Shown: positions 25,935-34,614 of the stretch, in pieces
Layout: each line of letters begins with the position of its first letter
Numbering within the stretch: position 1 is the first letter of the stretch
Source of the DNA: Microbacterium sp. Yaish 1
GTDB taxonomy: Bacteria > Actinomycetota > Actinomycetes > Actinomycetales > Microbacteriaceae
Assembly: GCF_002245215.1 (NCBI RefSeq)
Contig: NZ_NPMR01000001.1
Location: 806,001 to 870,000, forward strand
Length of the DNA: 64,000 nt
Direction: 5' to 3'
Made by a program: the position numbers and the translations under genes
The notes under the pieces: generated by a model
Databases searched by the model: none
Seen by the model: only the letters and a program-made list of their open reading frames with translations
What the model was told of the DNA's origin: nothing

Positions 25935-27097
25935 GCACCCTCTCCCCCGACCACTTCGCCCTGCTCGAGCGCCAGGGCATCGAGCTGCCCAGCTGGGCGT
26001 TCGGCAACTCCGGCACCCGGTTCCGCGTGTTCCCCACCGCCGGCACCCCGCGTGATCCGTTCGAGAAGATCGCGGATGCCGCCGAGGTGAACCGCCTCAC
26101 CGGGCTCGCGCCCGCCGTCGCGCTGCACATCCCGTGGGACAGAGTCGACGACTTCGGTGCCCTGCGCCGCCACGCCGAAGACCTCGGGGTCGCGCTCGGC
26201 ACGATCAACTCGAACACGTTCCAGGACGAGGACTACAAGTTCGGGGCGCTGACCCACGAGGATGACGCGATCCGCCGCAAGGCCATCGACCACCACCTCG
26301 AGTGCATCGACGTCATGGATGCCACGGGCTCCCGCGACCTGAAGATCTGGCTGGCCGAGGGGTCGAACTACCCCGGGCAGAACGACATGCGCGCGCGCCA
26401 GGACCGCCTGGCCGACTCGCTGCAGCAGATCTACGACCGCCTGTCGGGCGAGCAGCGCCTGGTGCTGGAGTACAAGTTCTTCGAGCCGTCGTTCTACCAC
26501 ACCGATGTGCCCGACTGGGGGACGAGCTACGTGCAGGTCGCGGCGCTCGGCGAGCGCGCGATGGTGTGCCTCGACACCGGGCACCACGCCCCGGGCACGA
26601 ACATCGAGTTCATCGTCATGCAGCTGCTACGGCTCGGGAAGCTCGGCTCGTTCGACTTCAACTCTCGCTTCTACGCCGATGACGACCTCATCGTGGGTGC
26701 GGCCGACCCGTTCCAGCTGTTCCGCATCCTCGTCGAGGTGCTGCGCGGCGGCGGCTTCGACAACCCCGACGTGGTCTTCATGCTCGACCAGTGCCACAAC
26801 ATCGAGGCGAAGATCCCCGGGCAGATCCGCTCGGTGCTCAACGTCCAGGAGATGACGGCCCGCGCACTGCTCATCGACGCCGACGCCCTCGCCGCCGCCC
26901 GCACCGCGAACGACGTGCTCGGGGCGCAGGCGGTGTTCATGGACGCGTTCTACACCGACGTCCGCCCGGCCCTGGCCGAGTGGCGCGAGTCGCGGGGACT
27001 TCCCGCCGACCCGATGGCCGCGTACGCGGCATCCGGCTACCAGCAGAAGATCGAAGCCGACCGCGTCGGCGGCACCCAGGCCGGGTGGGGCGCATGA
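25931..27097 (+). CDS. rhaI: L-rhamnose isomerase
   Basis: 388 residues of the RhaI-type (xylose-isomerase-like TIM barrel) rhamnose isomerases. Metal-site motifs include EYKFFEPSFYHTDV (about 179), CLDTGHHAPG (about 215) and FDFNSRFYADDDL (about 239). DQCHNIEAKIPG near 287 is also characteristic. It converts L-rhamnose to L-rhamnulose. GTG start overlapping the rhaM stop; its own stop overlaps the MFS gene. Co-transcription with mutarotase, kinase and aldolase makes the assignment secure. Confidence 0.94.
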   Translation: MSTLSPDHFALLERQGIELPSWAFGNSGTRFRVFPTAGTPRDPFEKIADAAEVNRLTGLAPAVALHIPWDRVDDFGALRRHAEDLGVALGTINSNTFQDEDYKFGALTHEDDAIRRKAIDHHLECIDVMDATGSRDLKIWLAEGSNYPGQNDMRARQDRLADSLQQIYDRLSGEQRLVLEYKFFEPSFYHTDVPDWGTSYVQVAALGERAMVCLDTGHHAPGTNIEFIVMQLLRLGKLGSFDFNSRFYADDDLIVGAADPFQLFRILVEVLRGGGFDNPDVVFMLDQCHNIEAKIPGQIRSVLNVQEMTARALLIDADALAAARTANDVLGAQAVFMDAFYTDVRPALAEWRESRGLPADPMAAYAASGYQQKIEADRVGGTQAGWGA

Positions 27098-28410
27098 GCA
27101 CGACCCGCACCCGACGCCCGCTGAGCGCCTGGAAGGCGACGATCGCCGTCGCCATGTCGAACTACATCGAGGCCGGCGCGATCATCGCGCTCGCCACGAG
27201 CCTGACGCTGTGGCAGGAGGCCTTCGGCTTCGACGACGGCGTCGTCGGCATCGTGGCCGCCCTGTCGGCCAACGCCTTCGGCGCCGCGATCGGTGCCGCG
27301 ATCGGCGGTCCCCTGTGCGACCGCCTGGGCCGGAAGTTCATCTACACCTATGACCTGATCGTGTTCATGCTCGGCGCTCTCGCCGTGACATTCGCGCCGA
27401 ATCTCGCGATCCTGCTCGTCGGCGTCATCCTCATGGGCATCGCGGTCGGCGCGGGCGTTCCCGCCTCGTGGACCTACATCGCCGAGGAGGCGCCCAATGA
27501 GCACCGTGCCGCGCACGTGGGCACGGCGCAGCTCGCCTGGTCGATCGGCCCGGCCGTCGGGTTCCTGCTCGCGGTCATCGTCGGCCCGCTCGGCCTGCTC
27601 GGCTCGCGCCTGATCTTCTTCCACCTCTTCGTCATCGCCGCCGTGACGTGGTGGGTGCGCCGCGGACTCCCCGAGTCGCGCCGGTGGAAGAGCCAGCGCG
27701 AGGCAGCGCTGGTCGCGGGCGAGCGGCCGTCGTTCTTCTCCGGCATCGTCGGCCTGCTCAAGGAGCCGAAGAACTGGGGCGCCCTCGCCTTCCTCATCGG
27801 CGTCTACGGCCTGTGGAACACCGTCGCGGGCCAGGCCGGCATCTTCCAGCCGCGCGTGTACGACGCCGCAGGCCTCCACGACCCGATGCAGCAGAACCTG
27901 CTGCAGGTGCTCGTCTGGAGCCTGACGGCAGCCGCGACCTTCTTCGGCTTCATGCGCTTCGGCGACCGGGTGCGCCGCAAGTGGCTGTACCTCGGCGGTG
28001 CGGCGCTCGGCGTCGTCGCGTGGGCCGTGCTGATCTACGCTCCCCCGGGGCTGTTCTCGCTGCTCTTCTTCGCCGTCGCGTGGGGTGTCTCCGCCGGCGT
28101 CGGAGCCCAGGCGTTCTACGGCCTGTGGACCGCCGAGCTGTTCGCCACCCGTTACCGCGCGAGCGCGCAGGGCGTGCTCTTCATGCTCGCCCGGGTCATG
28201 GTCGGCCTCCTGAGCCTCGTCTTCCCCGTCCTTCTGTCGGGACTCGGACTCGGCGGACTGGGCGTGATCATCCTCGGCCTGCTCGTCGCGGCGCTGCTCA
28301 TCGGCACGATCTGGGCGCCGAACACCGAGGGCAAGTCGCTCGAGGACATCGAGCTCGAGCGCTACGGCCGGCACGTGCCGACACCCGCGGAAGAGCGGGT
28401 CGCCCGATGA
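27094..28410 (+). CDS. MFS sugar transporter, probable L-rhamnose importer
   Basis: 438 residues with 12 predicted membrane helices and MFS loop motifs GGPLCDRLGRKF (about 71, the motif after helix 2) and VRRGLPESRRW (about 189, sugar-porter-like). It belongs to the general sugar/metabolite symporter group and is not RhaT-like. Position between rhaI and the aldolase gene suggests uptake of L-rhamnose or of a rhamnoside. Overlaps both neighbours by ATGA. Confidence 0.88.
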   Translation: MSTTRTRRPLSAWKATIAVAMSNYIEAGAIIALATSLTLWQEAFGFDDGVVGIVAALSANAFGAAIGAAIGGPLCDRLGRKFIYTYDLIVFMLGALAVTFAPNLAILLVGVILMGIAVGAGVPASWTYIAEEAPNEHRAAHVGTAQLAWSIGPAVGFLLAVIVGPLGLLGSRLIFFHLFVIAAVTWWVRRGLPESRRWKSQREAALVAGERPSFFSGIVGLLKEPKNWGALAFLIGVYGLWNTVAGQAGIFQPRVYDAAGLHDPMQQNLLQVLVWSLTAAATFFGFMRFGDRVRRKWLYLGGAALGVVAWAVLIYAPPGLFSLLFFAVAWGVSAGVGAQAFYGLWTAELFATRYRASAQGVLFMLARVMVGLLSLVFPVLLSGLGLGGLGVIILGLLVAALLIGTIWAPNTEGKSLEDIELERYGRHVPTPAEERVAR

Positions 28411-29267
28411 GCGCCGCCTCGACGGCCGCGTCCTCGCCCGCGTCCGAGGCGGACGGGCTCATCCGGCTCTACCGGGCGGCGGAGCCCGACGGCACCGGCC
28501 TGGTCTGGATGCACGGCGGCGGCTTCGCGTTCGGTGACCTCGATATGCCCGAAGCGGATGCCGTCGCCCGCGGGCTCGCCGCGGCGGGGACGACGGTCTT
28601 CTCCGTCGACTACCGCCTCGCGCCCGTTCCACCCACGTGGGACGGCGCCGACCAGCAGAGCGAGGACCGCAGCCGCAACCGCTACCCGGCGGCATCCGAC
28701 GACGTCCTGCGCGCCTGGGAGTGGGCGACGGTGCACGCCGAGGAGCTCGGCGTCACGCGCGTGGCGATCGGCGGGGCGAGCGCGGGGGCCAACCTCGCGA
28801 CGGGCGCGACACTGCGCCTGCTCGCGGCCGGCGGCATCCTGCCCCGCCTCGTCGTGCTGGCCTACCCGACCCTGCTCGCCGTGCAGCCCGCCCCCGGCCC
28901 GGCGCTGCGCGCCGCTCTCGACGCGCACCCCGAGCACGACCGGTTCGGCGCCGAGGTCGTCCGTGAGATGTACGAGAACTACCTCGGCGGCTCGGTGATC
29001 GGCGCGCCGATCGCCGCCGTCCCGGGCCTCGCGTCGACGGACGAGCTGCGGGGATTCCCGCCGACGCTCATGATCAACAGCGAGATCGACGAGCTGAGCG
29101 TCTCGGGCGACGTGTTCGCCGCGACGCTCCGGGCCGCCGGCGGCGATGTCGACGTCGTCGTCGAGCCCGGCACCGATCACGGCCACCTCAACCGGCCCGA
29201 GCACCCCGGCTTCGCCGCCTCGATGGCACGCATCGTGCAGCGATTCGCCGGCCTCGCCGCATCCTGA
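28407..29267 (+). CDS. Alpha/beta hydrolase (HSL-type carboxylesterase) in the rhamnose operon
   Basis: 286 residues. The oxyanion-hole HGGG is at about residues 36-39, the nucleophile elbow GGASAG near 125, the catalytic Asp in SEIDEL near 229 and the His in DHGHLN near 257. These are hallmarks of the hormone-sensitive-lipase esterase family. No signal peptide. Such esterases are not part of the standard rhamnose pathway. Its overlap with the transporter gene (ATGA) suggests it removes acyl groups from imported acyl-rhamnosides (inference). Confidence 0.88.
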   Translation: MSAASTAASSPASEADGLIRLYRAAEPDGTGLVWMHGGGFAFGDLDMPEADAVARGLAAAGTTVFSVDYRLAPVPPTWDGADQQSEDRSRNRYPAASDDVLRAWEWATVHAEELGVTRVAIGGASAGANLATGATLRLLAAGGILPRLVVLAYPTLLAVQPAPGPALRAALDAHPEHDRFGAEVVREMYENYLGGSVIGAPIAAVPGLASTDELRGFPPTLMINSEIDELSVSGDVFAATLRAAGGDVDVVVEPGTDHGHLNRPEHPGFAASMARIVQRFAGLAAS

Positions 29268-29296
29268 CCTCCCCTCCCTACCCCCGAAGGAAAGCC

Positions 29297-31333
29297 ATGA
29301 CCTCCGCCGCAGCCGCCGACCTCATCGCACGCAGCAACCGCCTGGGCTCCGACCCCAAGAACACCAACTACGCCGGGGGGAACACCTCCGCCAAGGGCAC
29401 CGACATCGACCCGGTCACGGGTGAGCCCGTCGAGCTGCTGTGGGTCAAGGGATCGGGCGGCGACCTCGGCACCCTCACCGAGTCGGGGCTCGCGGTGCTG
29501 CGCCTCGACCGGATGCGCGCGCTGGTGAACGTCTACCCCGGCGTCGAGCGCGAGGACGAGATGGTCGCCGCGTTCGACTACTGCCTGCACGGCAAGGGCG
29601 GCGCGGCTCCCTCGATCGACACCGCGATGCACGGACTGGTGGATGCCGCACACGTCGACCACCTGCATCCCGACGCGGGCATCGCGATCGCGACCGCCGC
29701 GGACGGCGAGGCGCTGACCGCGAAGATCTTCGGCGAGAAGGTGGTCTGGGTGCCCTGGCGGCGCCCGGGTTTCCAGCTCGGTCTCGACATCGCCGAGATC
29801 AAGGCGCAGAACCCGCAGGCGATCGGCTGCATCCTCGGCGGGCACGGCATCACGGCGTGGGGCGACACCTCGGATGAAGCCGAGGGCAACAGCCTGTGGA
29901 TCATCGAGACCGCGCAGGCCTACATCGACGAGCACGGCGCGGCCGAGCCCTTCGGCGGCGTGCGCCCCGGCTTCGAGGCACTGCCCGAGGCCGACCGCCG
30001 AGCCCGCGCCGCAGCCCTCGCCCCCACGATCCGCGGCATCGCCTCGACCGACAAGCCCATGGTCGGCCACTACACCGACACCGACGTCGTGCTCGACTTC
30101 CTGGCATCCGAGAAGGCCCCTGCCCTCGCTGCCCTCGGCACGAGCTGCCCCGACCACTTCCTGCGCACCAAGGTCAAGCCCCTCATCCTCGACGTCCCCG
30201 CGACGGCGTCGGTCGAGGAGCAGATCGCCCGCCTGCACGAGCTGCACGCCGAGTACCGTGCCGACTACCAGGCGTACTACGACGCGCACGCCACGGCGGA
30301 CTCCCCGGCGATCCGCGGCGCCGACCCGCTCATCGTGCTCGTGCCCGGGGTGGGAATGTTCTCGTACGGGGCGAACAAGCAGACCGCCCGCGTCGCGGGC
30401 GAGTTCTACGTCAACGCGATAGGCGTCATGCGCGGCGCCGAGGCCCTCTCGACCTACGCGCCGATCTCGGACGCGGAGAAGTTCCGCATCGAGTACTGGG
30501 CGCTCGAAGAGGCCAAGCTCCAGCGGATGCCCAAGCCCAAGACCCACCAGGGGCGCATCGCGTTCGTCACGGGTGCGGCATCCGGCATCGGCAAGGCCAT
30601 CGCCACCCGGCTCGCGGCCGAGGGCGCGTGCGTCGTCGTCGCCGACCTCGACCTCGAGAAGGCGCAGGCCGCGGCTGCGGAGCTCGGCGGCACCGACGTC
30701 GCGATCGGCGTCGCAGCCAACGTCGCCGACGCCGACGGCGTGCAGGCCGCGATCGACGCGACGCTGCTGGCGTTCGGCGGCATAGACCTCGTCGTCAACA
30801 ACGCCGGACTGTCGCTGTCGAAGCCGCTGCTGGAGACCACCGAGAAGGACTGGGACCTGCAGCACGACGTCATGGCGAAGGGGTCGTTCCTCGTCTCGAA
30901 GACGGCCGCGAAGGCACTCATCGAGCAGAAGATGGGCGGCGACGTCATCTACATCTCGTCGAAGAACTCCGTCTTCGCCGGGCCCAACAACATCGCGTAC
31001 TCGGCGACGAAGGCCGACCAGGCCCACCAGGTGCGGCTGCTGGCGGTCGAGCTCGGCGAGCACGGCGTGCGCGTCAACGGCATCAACCCCGACGGTGTCG
31101 TGCGCGGCTCGGGCATCTTCGCCTCGGGCTGGGGCGCCAACCGCGCCGCCACCTACGGCGTCAAGGAAGAGGACCTCGGCCAGTTCTACGCCAGCCGCAC
31201 GATCCTCAAGCGCGAGGTCGTGCCCGAGAACGTCGCCGACGCGGTCTACGTCCTCACCGGCCCCGAGCTCTCCCGCACGACCGGCCTGCACATCCCGGTC
31301 GACTCCGGCGTCGCCGCCGCGTTCCTCCGATGA
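29297..31333 (+). CDS. rhaEW: Bifunctional L-rhamnulose-1-phosphate aldolase / L-lactaldehyde dehydrogenase
   Basis: 678 residues. The N-terminal class II aldolase domain (about 1-400) has its zinc His residues in HVDHLHPDAG (about 117) and a GGHGITAWGD motif near 182. The C-terminal SDR domain (about 420-678) has GAASGIGKAI, NNAG near 500 and Tyr/Lys in YSATKAD near 570. The fused protein cleaves rhamnulose 1-phosphate to DHAP and L-lactaldehyde and oxidises the latter to lactate, the arrangement known from Bacillus and many actinobacteria. AAGGAAAG precedes the ATG. Confidence 0.93.
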   Translation: MTSAAAADLIARSNRLGSDPKNTNYAGGNTSAKGTDIDPVTGEPVELLWVKGSGGDLGTLTESGLAVLRLDRMRALVNVYPGVEREDEMVAAFDYCLHGKGGAAPSIDTAMHGLVDAAHVDHLHPDAGIAIATAADGEALTAKIFGEKVVWVPWRRPGFQLGLDIAEIKAQNPQAIGCILGGHGITAWGDTSDEAEGNSLWIIETAQAYIDEHGAAEPFGGVRPGFEALPEADRRARAAALAPTIRGIASTDKPMVGHYTDTDVVLDFLASEKAPALAALGTSCPDHFLRTKVKPLILDVPATASVEEQIARLHELHAEYRADYQAYYDAHATADSPAIRGADPLIVLVPGVGMFSYGANKQTARVAGEFYVNAIGVMRGAEALSTYAPISDAEKFRIEYWALEEAKLQRMPKPKTHQGRIAFVTGAASGIGKAIATRLAAEGACVVVADLDLEKAQAAAAELGGTDVAIGVAANVADADGVQAAIDATLLAFGGIDLVVNNAGLSLSKPLLETTEKDWDLQHDVMAKGSFLVSKTAAKALIEQKMGGDVIYISSKNSVFAGPNNIAYSATKADQAHQVRLLAVELGEHGVRVNGINPDGVVRGSGIFASGWGANRAATYGVKEEDLGQFYASRTILKREVVPENVADAVYVLTGPELSRTTGLHIPVDSGVAAAFLR

Positions 31334-31344
31334 ACGCGGGCACT

Positions 31345-31422
31345 CGAGTGCACGGCTCTGCGCCGAGTGCACGGCATCCGCACGCTCCGACGTCGTGCGC
31401 TCGGCGACAAGCCGTGCACTCG
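31345..31422. repeat. Repeated and inverted CGAGTGCACGGC units between aldolase and kinase genes
   Basis: Two identical 12-mers CGAGTGCACGGC (31345-31356 and 31364-31375) are followed by an exact inverted copy GCCGTGCACTCG (31411-31422). The first copy is also part of the perfect palindrome GCACTCGAGTGC (31340-31351). The second and third units can fold into a 12-bp stem. The block resembles an intergenic REP/IS-free repeat and probably is not translated, which argues for the later rhaB start. Confidence 0.75.
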
Positions 31423-31440
31423 CGGGAAGGGTCGGGGAAT

Positions 31441-32841
31441 GTGGTGGCCGTGGATCTCGGGGCCACCAGTGGGCGGGTCATCGTGGGGCATGTCGGGCTG
31501 GACACGCTCGAGACCGAGACCGTCGCGCGATTCGCGAACGATCCGGTGCTGGCGGGTGACGGCCTGCACTGGAACCTCGTGGGGATGTACGGATCGGTGC
31601 TGGGCGGGCTGCGCGATGCGTTTCGCACGACCCCCGGCATCGCGTCGATCGGGGTCGACTCTTGGGCCGTCGACTACGCGCTGCTGCGCGGCGGGCGGAT
31701 GCTGGGCGAGCCGTTCCACTATCGCGACGAGCGCACCGCCCGCGGGGTCGAGAGCGTGCACGCCCGCTTTCCGCACGCCGAGCTCTTCGAGCGGAACGGC
31801 CTGCAGTTCCTGCCGTTCAACACCCTGTACCAGCTCGCCGCCGAAGACCCGGAGGTGCTGGCGTTCGCCGACACCGCCCTCCTCGTGCCCGACCTCGTCG
31901 GGTACTGGCTCACCGGCGAAGCCCGCGCCGAGCAGACCAACGCGTCGACGACCGGACTGCTGCGGGTGCTGCAGGCCTCGTGGGACGGCGCGCTCGTCTC
32001 GGCGCTCGGCATCCCCCGCGGCATCCTCCCCCCGCTCATCGCGCCGGGCGATCGGCTGGGCCCGCTGCGGGCGGACGTCGCGGCGTCGATCGGAGCGCCC
32101 GAGGGCACGCCCGTCACCGCTGTCGGCTCGCACGACACCGCTTCGGCCGTCGTCGCCGTGCCGATGCAGCCGGATGCCGCGGCCTACATCTCCTGCGGCA
32201 CGTGGGGGCTCGTCGGCGTCGAGGTCGACCACCTCGTGCTCAGCCGCGCCGCGCTCGAGGCGAACTTCACGAACGAGGGCGGCGTCGACGGCCGCGTCCG
32301 CCTGCTGCACAACGTCATGGGCCTGTGGGTGCTGAGCGAGGCCGTGCGGCAGTGGGAGCGCCACGAGGGCCATCGCATCGATCTGCCGACGCTGCTCGAT
32401 GCCGCACGCGAAGCGGATGGCGTCGTCTTCGACGTCAACGACCCGCGCTTCCTCGCCACCGGCGAGATGACCTCGCGCATCGACGCGTGGTGCGCCGAGC
32501 ACGATGTCGCACCGCCGCGCACCCGCGCGGAGTACACCCGGTCGATCGTCGAGTCGCTCGCGCAAGCGTTCGCCGATGCCGTGGCCGACGCCGCGCGCCT
32601 CGGCCGCGTCGACGTCCGGACGATCCACATCGTCGGGGGCGGAGCGCTCAACGAGCTGCTGTGCCAGCGCACGGCCGACCGCGCCGGGATGCCGGTGCTC
32701 GCCGGCCCCGTCGAAGCGACGGCCCTCGGCAACGTGCTGGTGCAGGCCCGTGCCGCCGGTTTCGTCTCGGGGTCGCTCGAGGCGCTCCGCGACCTCGTCG
32801 CCCGCACGCACGCACCGCGCCGCTACGAGCCCCGCGCCTAG
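31441..32841 (+). CDS. rhaB: L-rhamnulokinase
   Basis: 466 residues from GTG 31441. FGGY-family features are VAVDLGATSGRV at the N-terminus (the ATP-binding loop), SIGVDSWAVDYALL near 71, SHDTASAVVA near 234 and the C-terminal IVGGGALNELLCQ near 397. It phosphorylates L-rhamnulose before the aldolase step. The frame can be read back to ATG 31330, overlapping the aldolase stop, but that adds 37 Arg/His/Ser-rich residues encoded by an inverted-repeat block. GGGGA lies just upstream of 31441, so that start is preferred. Confidence 0.92.
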   Translation: MVAVDLGATSGRVIVGHVGLDTLETETVARFANDPVLAGDGLHWNLVGMYGSVLGGLRDAFRTTPGIASIGVDSWAVDYALLRGGRMLGEPFHYRDERTARGVESVHARFPHAELFERNGLQFLPFNTLYQLAAEDPEVLAFADTALLVPDLVGYWLTGEARAEQTNASTTGLLRVLQASWDGALVSALGIPRGILPPLIAPGDRLGPLRADVAASIGAPEGTPVTAVGSHDTASAVVAVPMQPDAAAYISCGTWGLVGVEVDHLVLSRAALEANFTNEGGVDGRVRLLHNVMGLWVLSEAVRQWERHEGHRIDLPTLLDAAREADGVVFDVNDPRFLATGEMTSRIDAWCAEHDVAPPRTRAEYTRSIVESLAQAFADAVADAARLGRVDVRTIHIVGGGALNELLCQRTADRAGMPVLAGPVEATALGNVLVQARAAGFVSGSLEALRDLVARTHAPRRYEPRA

Positions 32842-32884
32842 CCGCGGAGCCCGTTCGCGATACATTCGCCGGACCGGCGATGCG

Positions 32885-32917
32885 GGAGTGGTCTCAGGCG
32901 GCCGCCGACACCACTCC
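32885..32917 (+). terminator. Hairpin downstream of rhaB
   Basis: Arms GGAGTGGT (32885-32892) and ACCACTCC (32910-32917) enclose a GC-rich loop that contains CGGCCGCCG. No T-run follows. It lies 44 bases after the rhaB stop and probably marks the 3' end of the rhamnose operon. Confidence 0.5.
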
Positions 32918-32983
32918 TGTCACGCCGATCCGACGGATGTACCGGCTCGCGGGGATAGCGGATGCCAACCCAAGCCCCGCACA

Positions 32984-33022
32984 CGACGAAGGGCCCCGGC
33001 CAGGAGACCGGGGCCCTCGTGC
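32984..33022 (-). terminator. Terminator of the binding-protein gene at 33030
   Basis: Perfect 10-base arms AGGGCCCCGG (32990-32999) and CCGGGGCCCT (33008-33017), with partial extension outward. It lies just downstream (minus strand) of the substrate-binding-protein gene and can also stop read-through from the rhamnose operon. Confidence 0.75.
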
Positions 33023-33029
33023 GCGGGGG

Positions 33030-34388
33030 TCAGCCGACGCGGACGAACTCGTAGTTGTTGTCGTCGCCGTACTCGAAGACACCGATGGATGCCTCGGTCG
33101 GGTCGCCCACCTCGTTGAAGGTGATCGGGCCCGAGACGCCGTCGTAGTCCGCGGCCTGACCGGCGATGATCAGGTCGGCGCACTCCGCGAAGCTCGTGCA
33201 CTTCGTGCCGTCGCCCGAGCCGCCCGAGACCGCCTGCAGGTTCGCCGCGACGTCGGGGCCGGCCGTCGATCCGGCCTGGAGCGCGGCGAGGGCGAGCAGC
33301 ACGACCGCGTCGTACGACTCCGGCCCGTAGGTGAAGTCCTGCAGCTCGGCGTTGCCGGCACCGGTCCAGAACGCCTGCAGGTTGTCGCGGAAGGTTGCGA
33401 TCGACGCGGGGTCGACGGCGGGGTAGGTGCCCTTCGCACCGGCCATCGTGCCGGCCTCGAAGTCGTCGCCGAAGTTCGCCAGGTTGCCGTCGACGAGGTA
33501 CAGCTGCTCGGGGTTGACGTCGGCGCCGATGAGCTCGGGGATGATCGTCTTGACCTCTTCGAACGTGATCAGGGCGATCGCGTCGGGACCGGCGGCGAGC
33601 ACGTCCTCGACCTGGGCCGAGAAGTTCGTGTCACCGGTGTTGTAGAGCGAGGTCGCGACGACCTCGCCGCCAGCGGCCTCGAAGGCGGCCTTGGTGAAGC
33701 ACGCGAGGCCGGTTCCGTAAGCATCGTTGAGCACGATCATGCCGAGCGTCTCGTTGCCGTCAGCGCCGATCAGGTTGCCGAGCACCTCGCCCTGCAGCAC
33801 GTCGGAGGGAGCGGTGCGCCAGTACAGGCCGTTGTCCTTGTACCCCGTGAACGCCGCGGAGGTGTTGGCGGGCGAGAACTGGATGGCGTTGGCCGCGATC
33901 ACCTGGTCGATGAACTGCAGCGACGTGCCTGAGGAGGCCGCCCCGATGATCGCCGTGGCACCTTCGCCCAGCAGTCGGGGGATCTCCGTCTCGTACGCCT
34001 TGTTGTCGGTGTCACCCGAGTCGCCCTGCTTGAGGTCGATCGTGATGCCCTTGCCCGCGGCGTTGATCTCGGAGGCGGCGAACTCGGTCGCCGAGATCTC
34101 CGGCGGGCCGAGGAACGCGAGGTTGCCGGTCACGGGCAGAGCCGTGCCGATCGTGTAGGTGAGGTCGGTACCGGGACCCGTCGAGGTCGAGGTGTACTCC
34201 GGCGTGTACGACGCGGGCTCGGCCGCTTCGCAGTCGATGGGGAAATCGGCCGAGGTGTTCCCGCCGGCGTCTCCCGACGCAGCGGGTTCGCTGCCTCCGG
34301 CACAACCTGCGAGGACGAGGGCACTCGCGCCGATCACGGCGATACCGCCGAGGACCTTCGCGGTGCGGGAACGGGTGAGAACGCCCAT
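33030..34388 (-). CDS. Orphan ABC substrate-binding lipoprotein, LivK/branched-chain amino acid type
   Basis: 452 residues. Lipoprotein signal with lipobox LAGC (Cys about 29), then a family 4/6 periplasmic-binding fold: IGTALPVTGNLAFLGPP near 76, AAGKGITIDL near 108, and FTYGPESYDAVVLLALAAL near 342. Related proteins bind branched-chain amino acids, amides or urea. AAGGAG six bases before ATG 34388 fixes the start. No permease or ATPase genes are adjacent, so partners must be elsewhere. The 226 bases upstream hold its promoter region, including TGTTAACGGTCTGTTAC-like repeats, but I could not define a clear promoter. Confidence 0.9.
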   Translation of the reverse strand: MGVLTRSRTAKVLGGIAVIGASALVLAGCAGGSEPAASGDAGGNTSADFPIDCEAAEPASYTPEYTSTSTGPGTDLTYTIGTALPVTGNLAFLGPPEISATEFAASEINAAGKGITIDLKQGDSGDTDNKAYETEIPRLLGEGATAIIGAASSGTSLQFIDQVIAANAIQFSPANTSAAFTGYKDNGLYWRTAPSDVLQGEVLGNLIGADGNETLGMIVLNDAYGTGLACFTKAAFEAAGGEVVATSLYNTGDTNFSAQVEDVLAAGPDAIALITFEEVKTIIPELIGADVNPEQLYLVDGNLANFGDDFEAGTMAGAKGTYPAVDPASIATFRDNLQAFWTGAGNAELQDFTYGPESYDAVVLLALAALQAGSTAGPDVAANLQAVSGGSGDGTKCTSFAECADLIIAGQAADYDGVSGPITFNEVGDPTEASIGVFEYGDDNNYEFVRVG

Positions 34389-34614
34389 TGTGCTCCTTGA
34401 TGAGTGGGAACGCGGCACCGAAGCCCCGCGAGGTTGGGTTAAACCTAGTGGCGCGTTCGCGTCGGCGATGTTGCAATGTGTTAACGGTCTGTTACGCGAC
34501 CCAATCGTTATCTGCGGCGTCGCGTACGGCCCGTCATTCCGCGGCTGGGACCGCTGCCACGACCGTCATCGAGCCGAGTCGACGAGCCGGAATGCGACGC
34601 CGGCGACGGGAGCG

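Noticed and set aside
31330..31440. Upstream extension of rhaB to an ATG overlapping the aldolase stop
   Set aside because: The added 37 residues are encoded by an inverted-repeat block and do not resemble FGGY kinases; the GTG at 31441 begins the conserved ATP loop.
34500..34600. CATTCCG/CGGAATG inverted pair after rarD
   Set aside because: The arms are short and about 50 bases apart, which is likely to occur by chance in GC-rich DNA.
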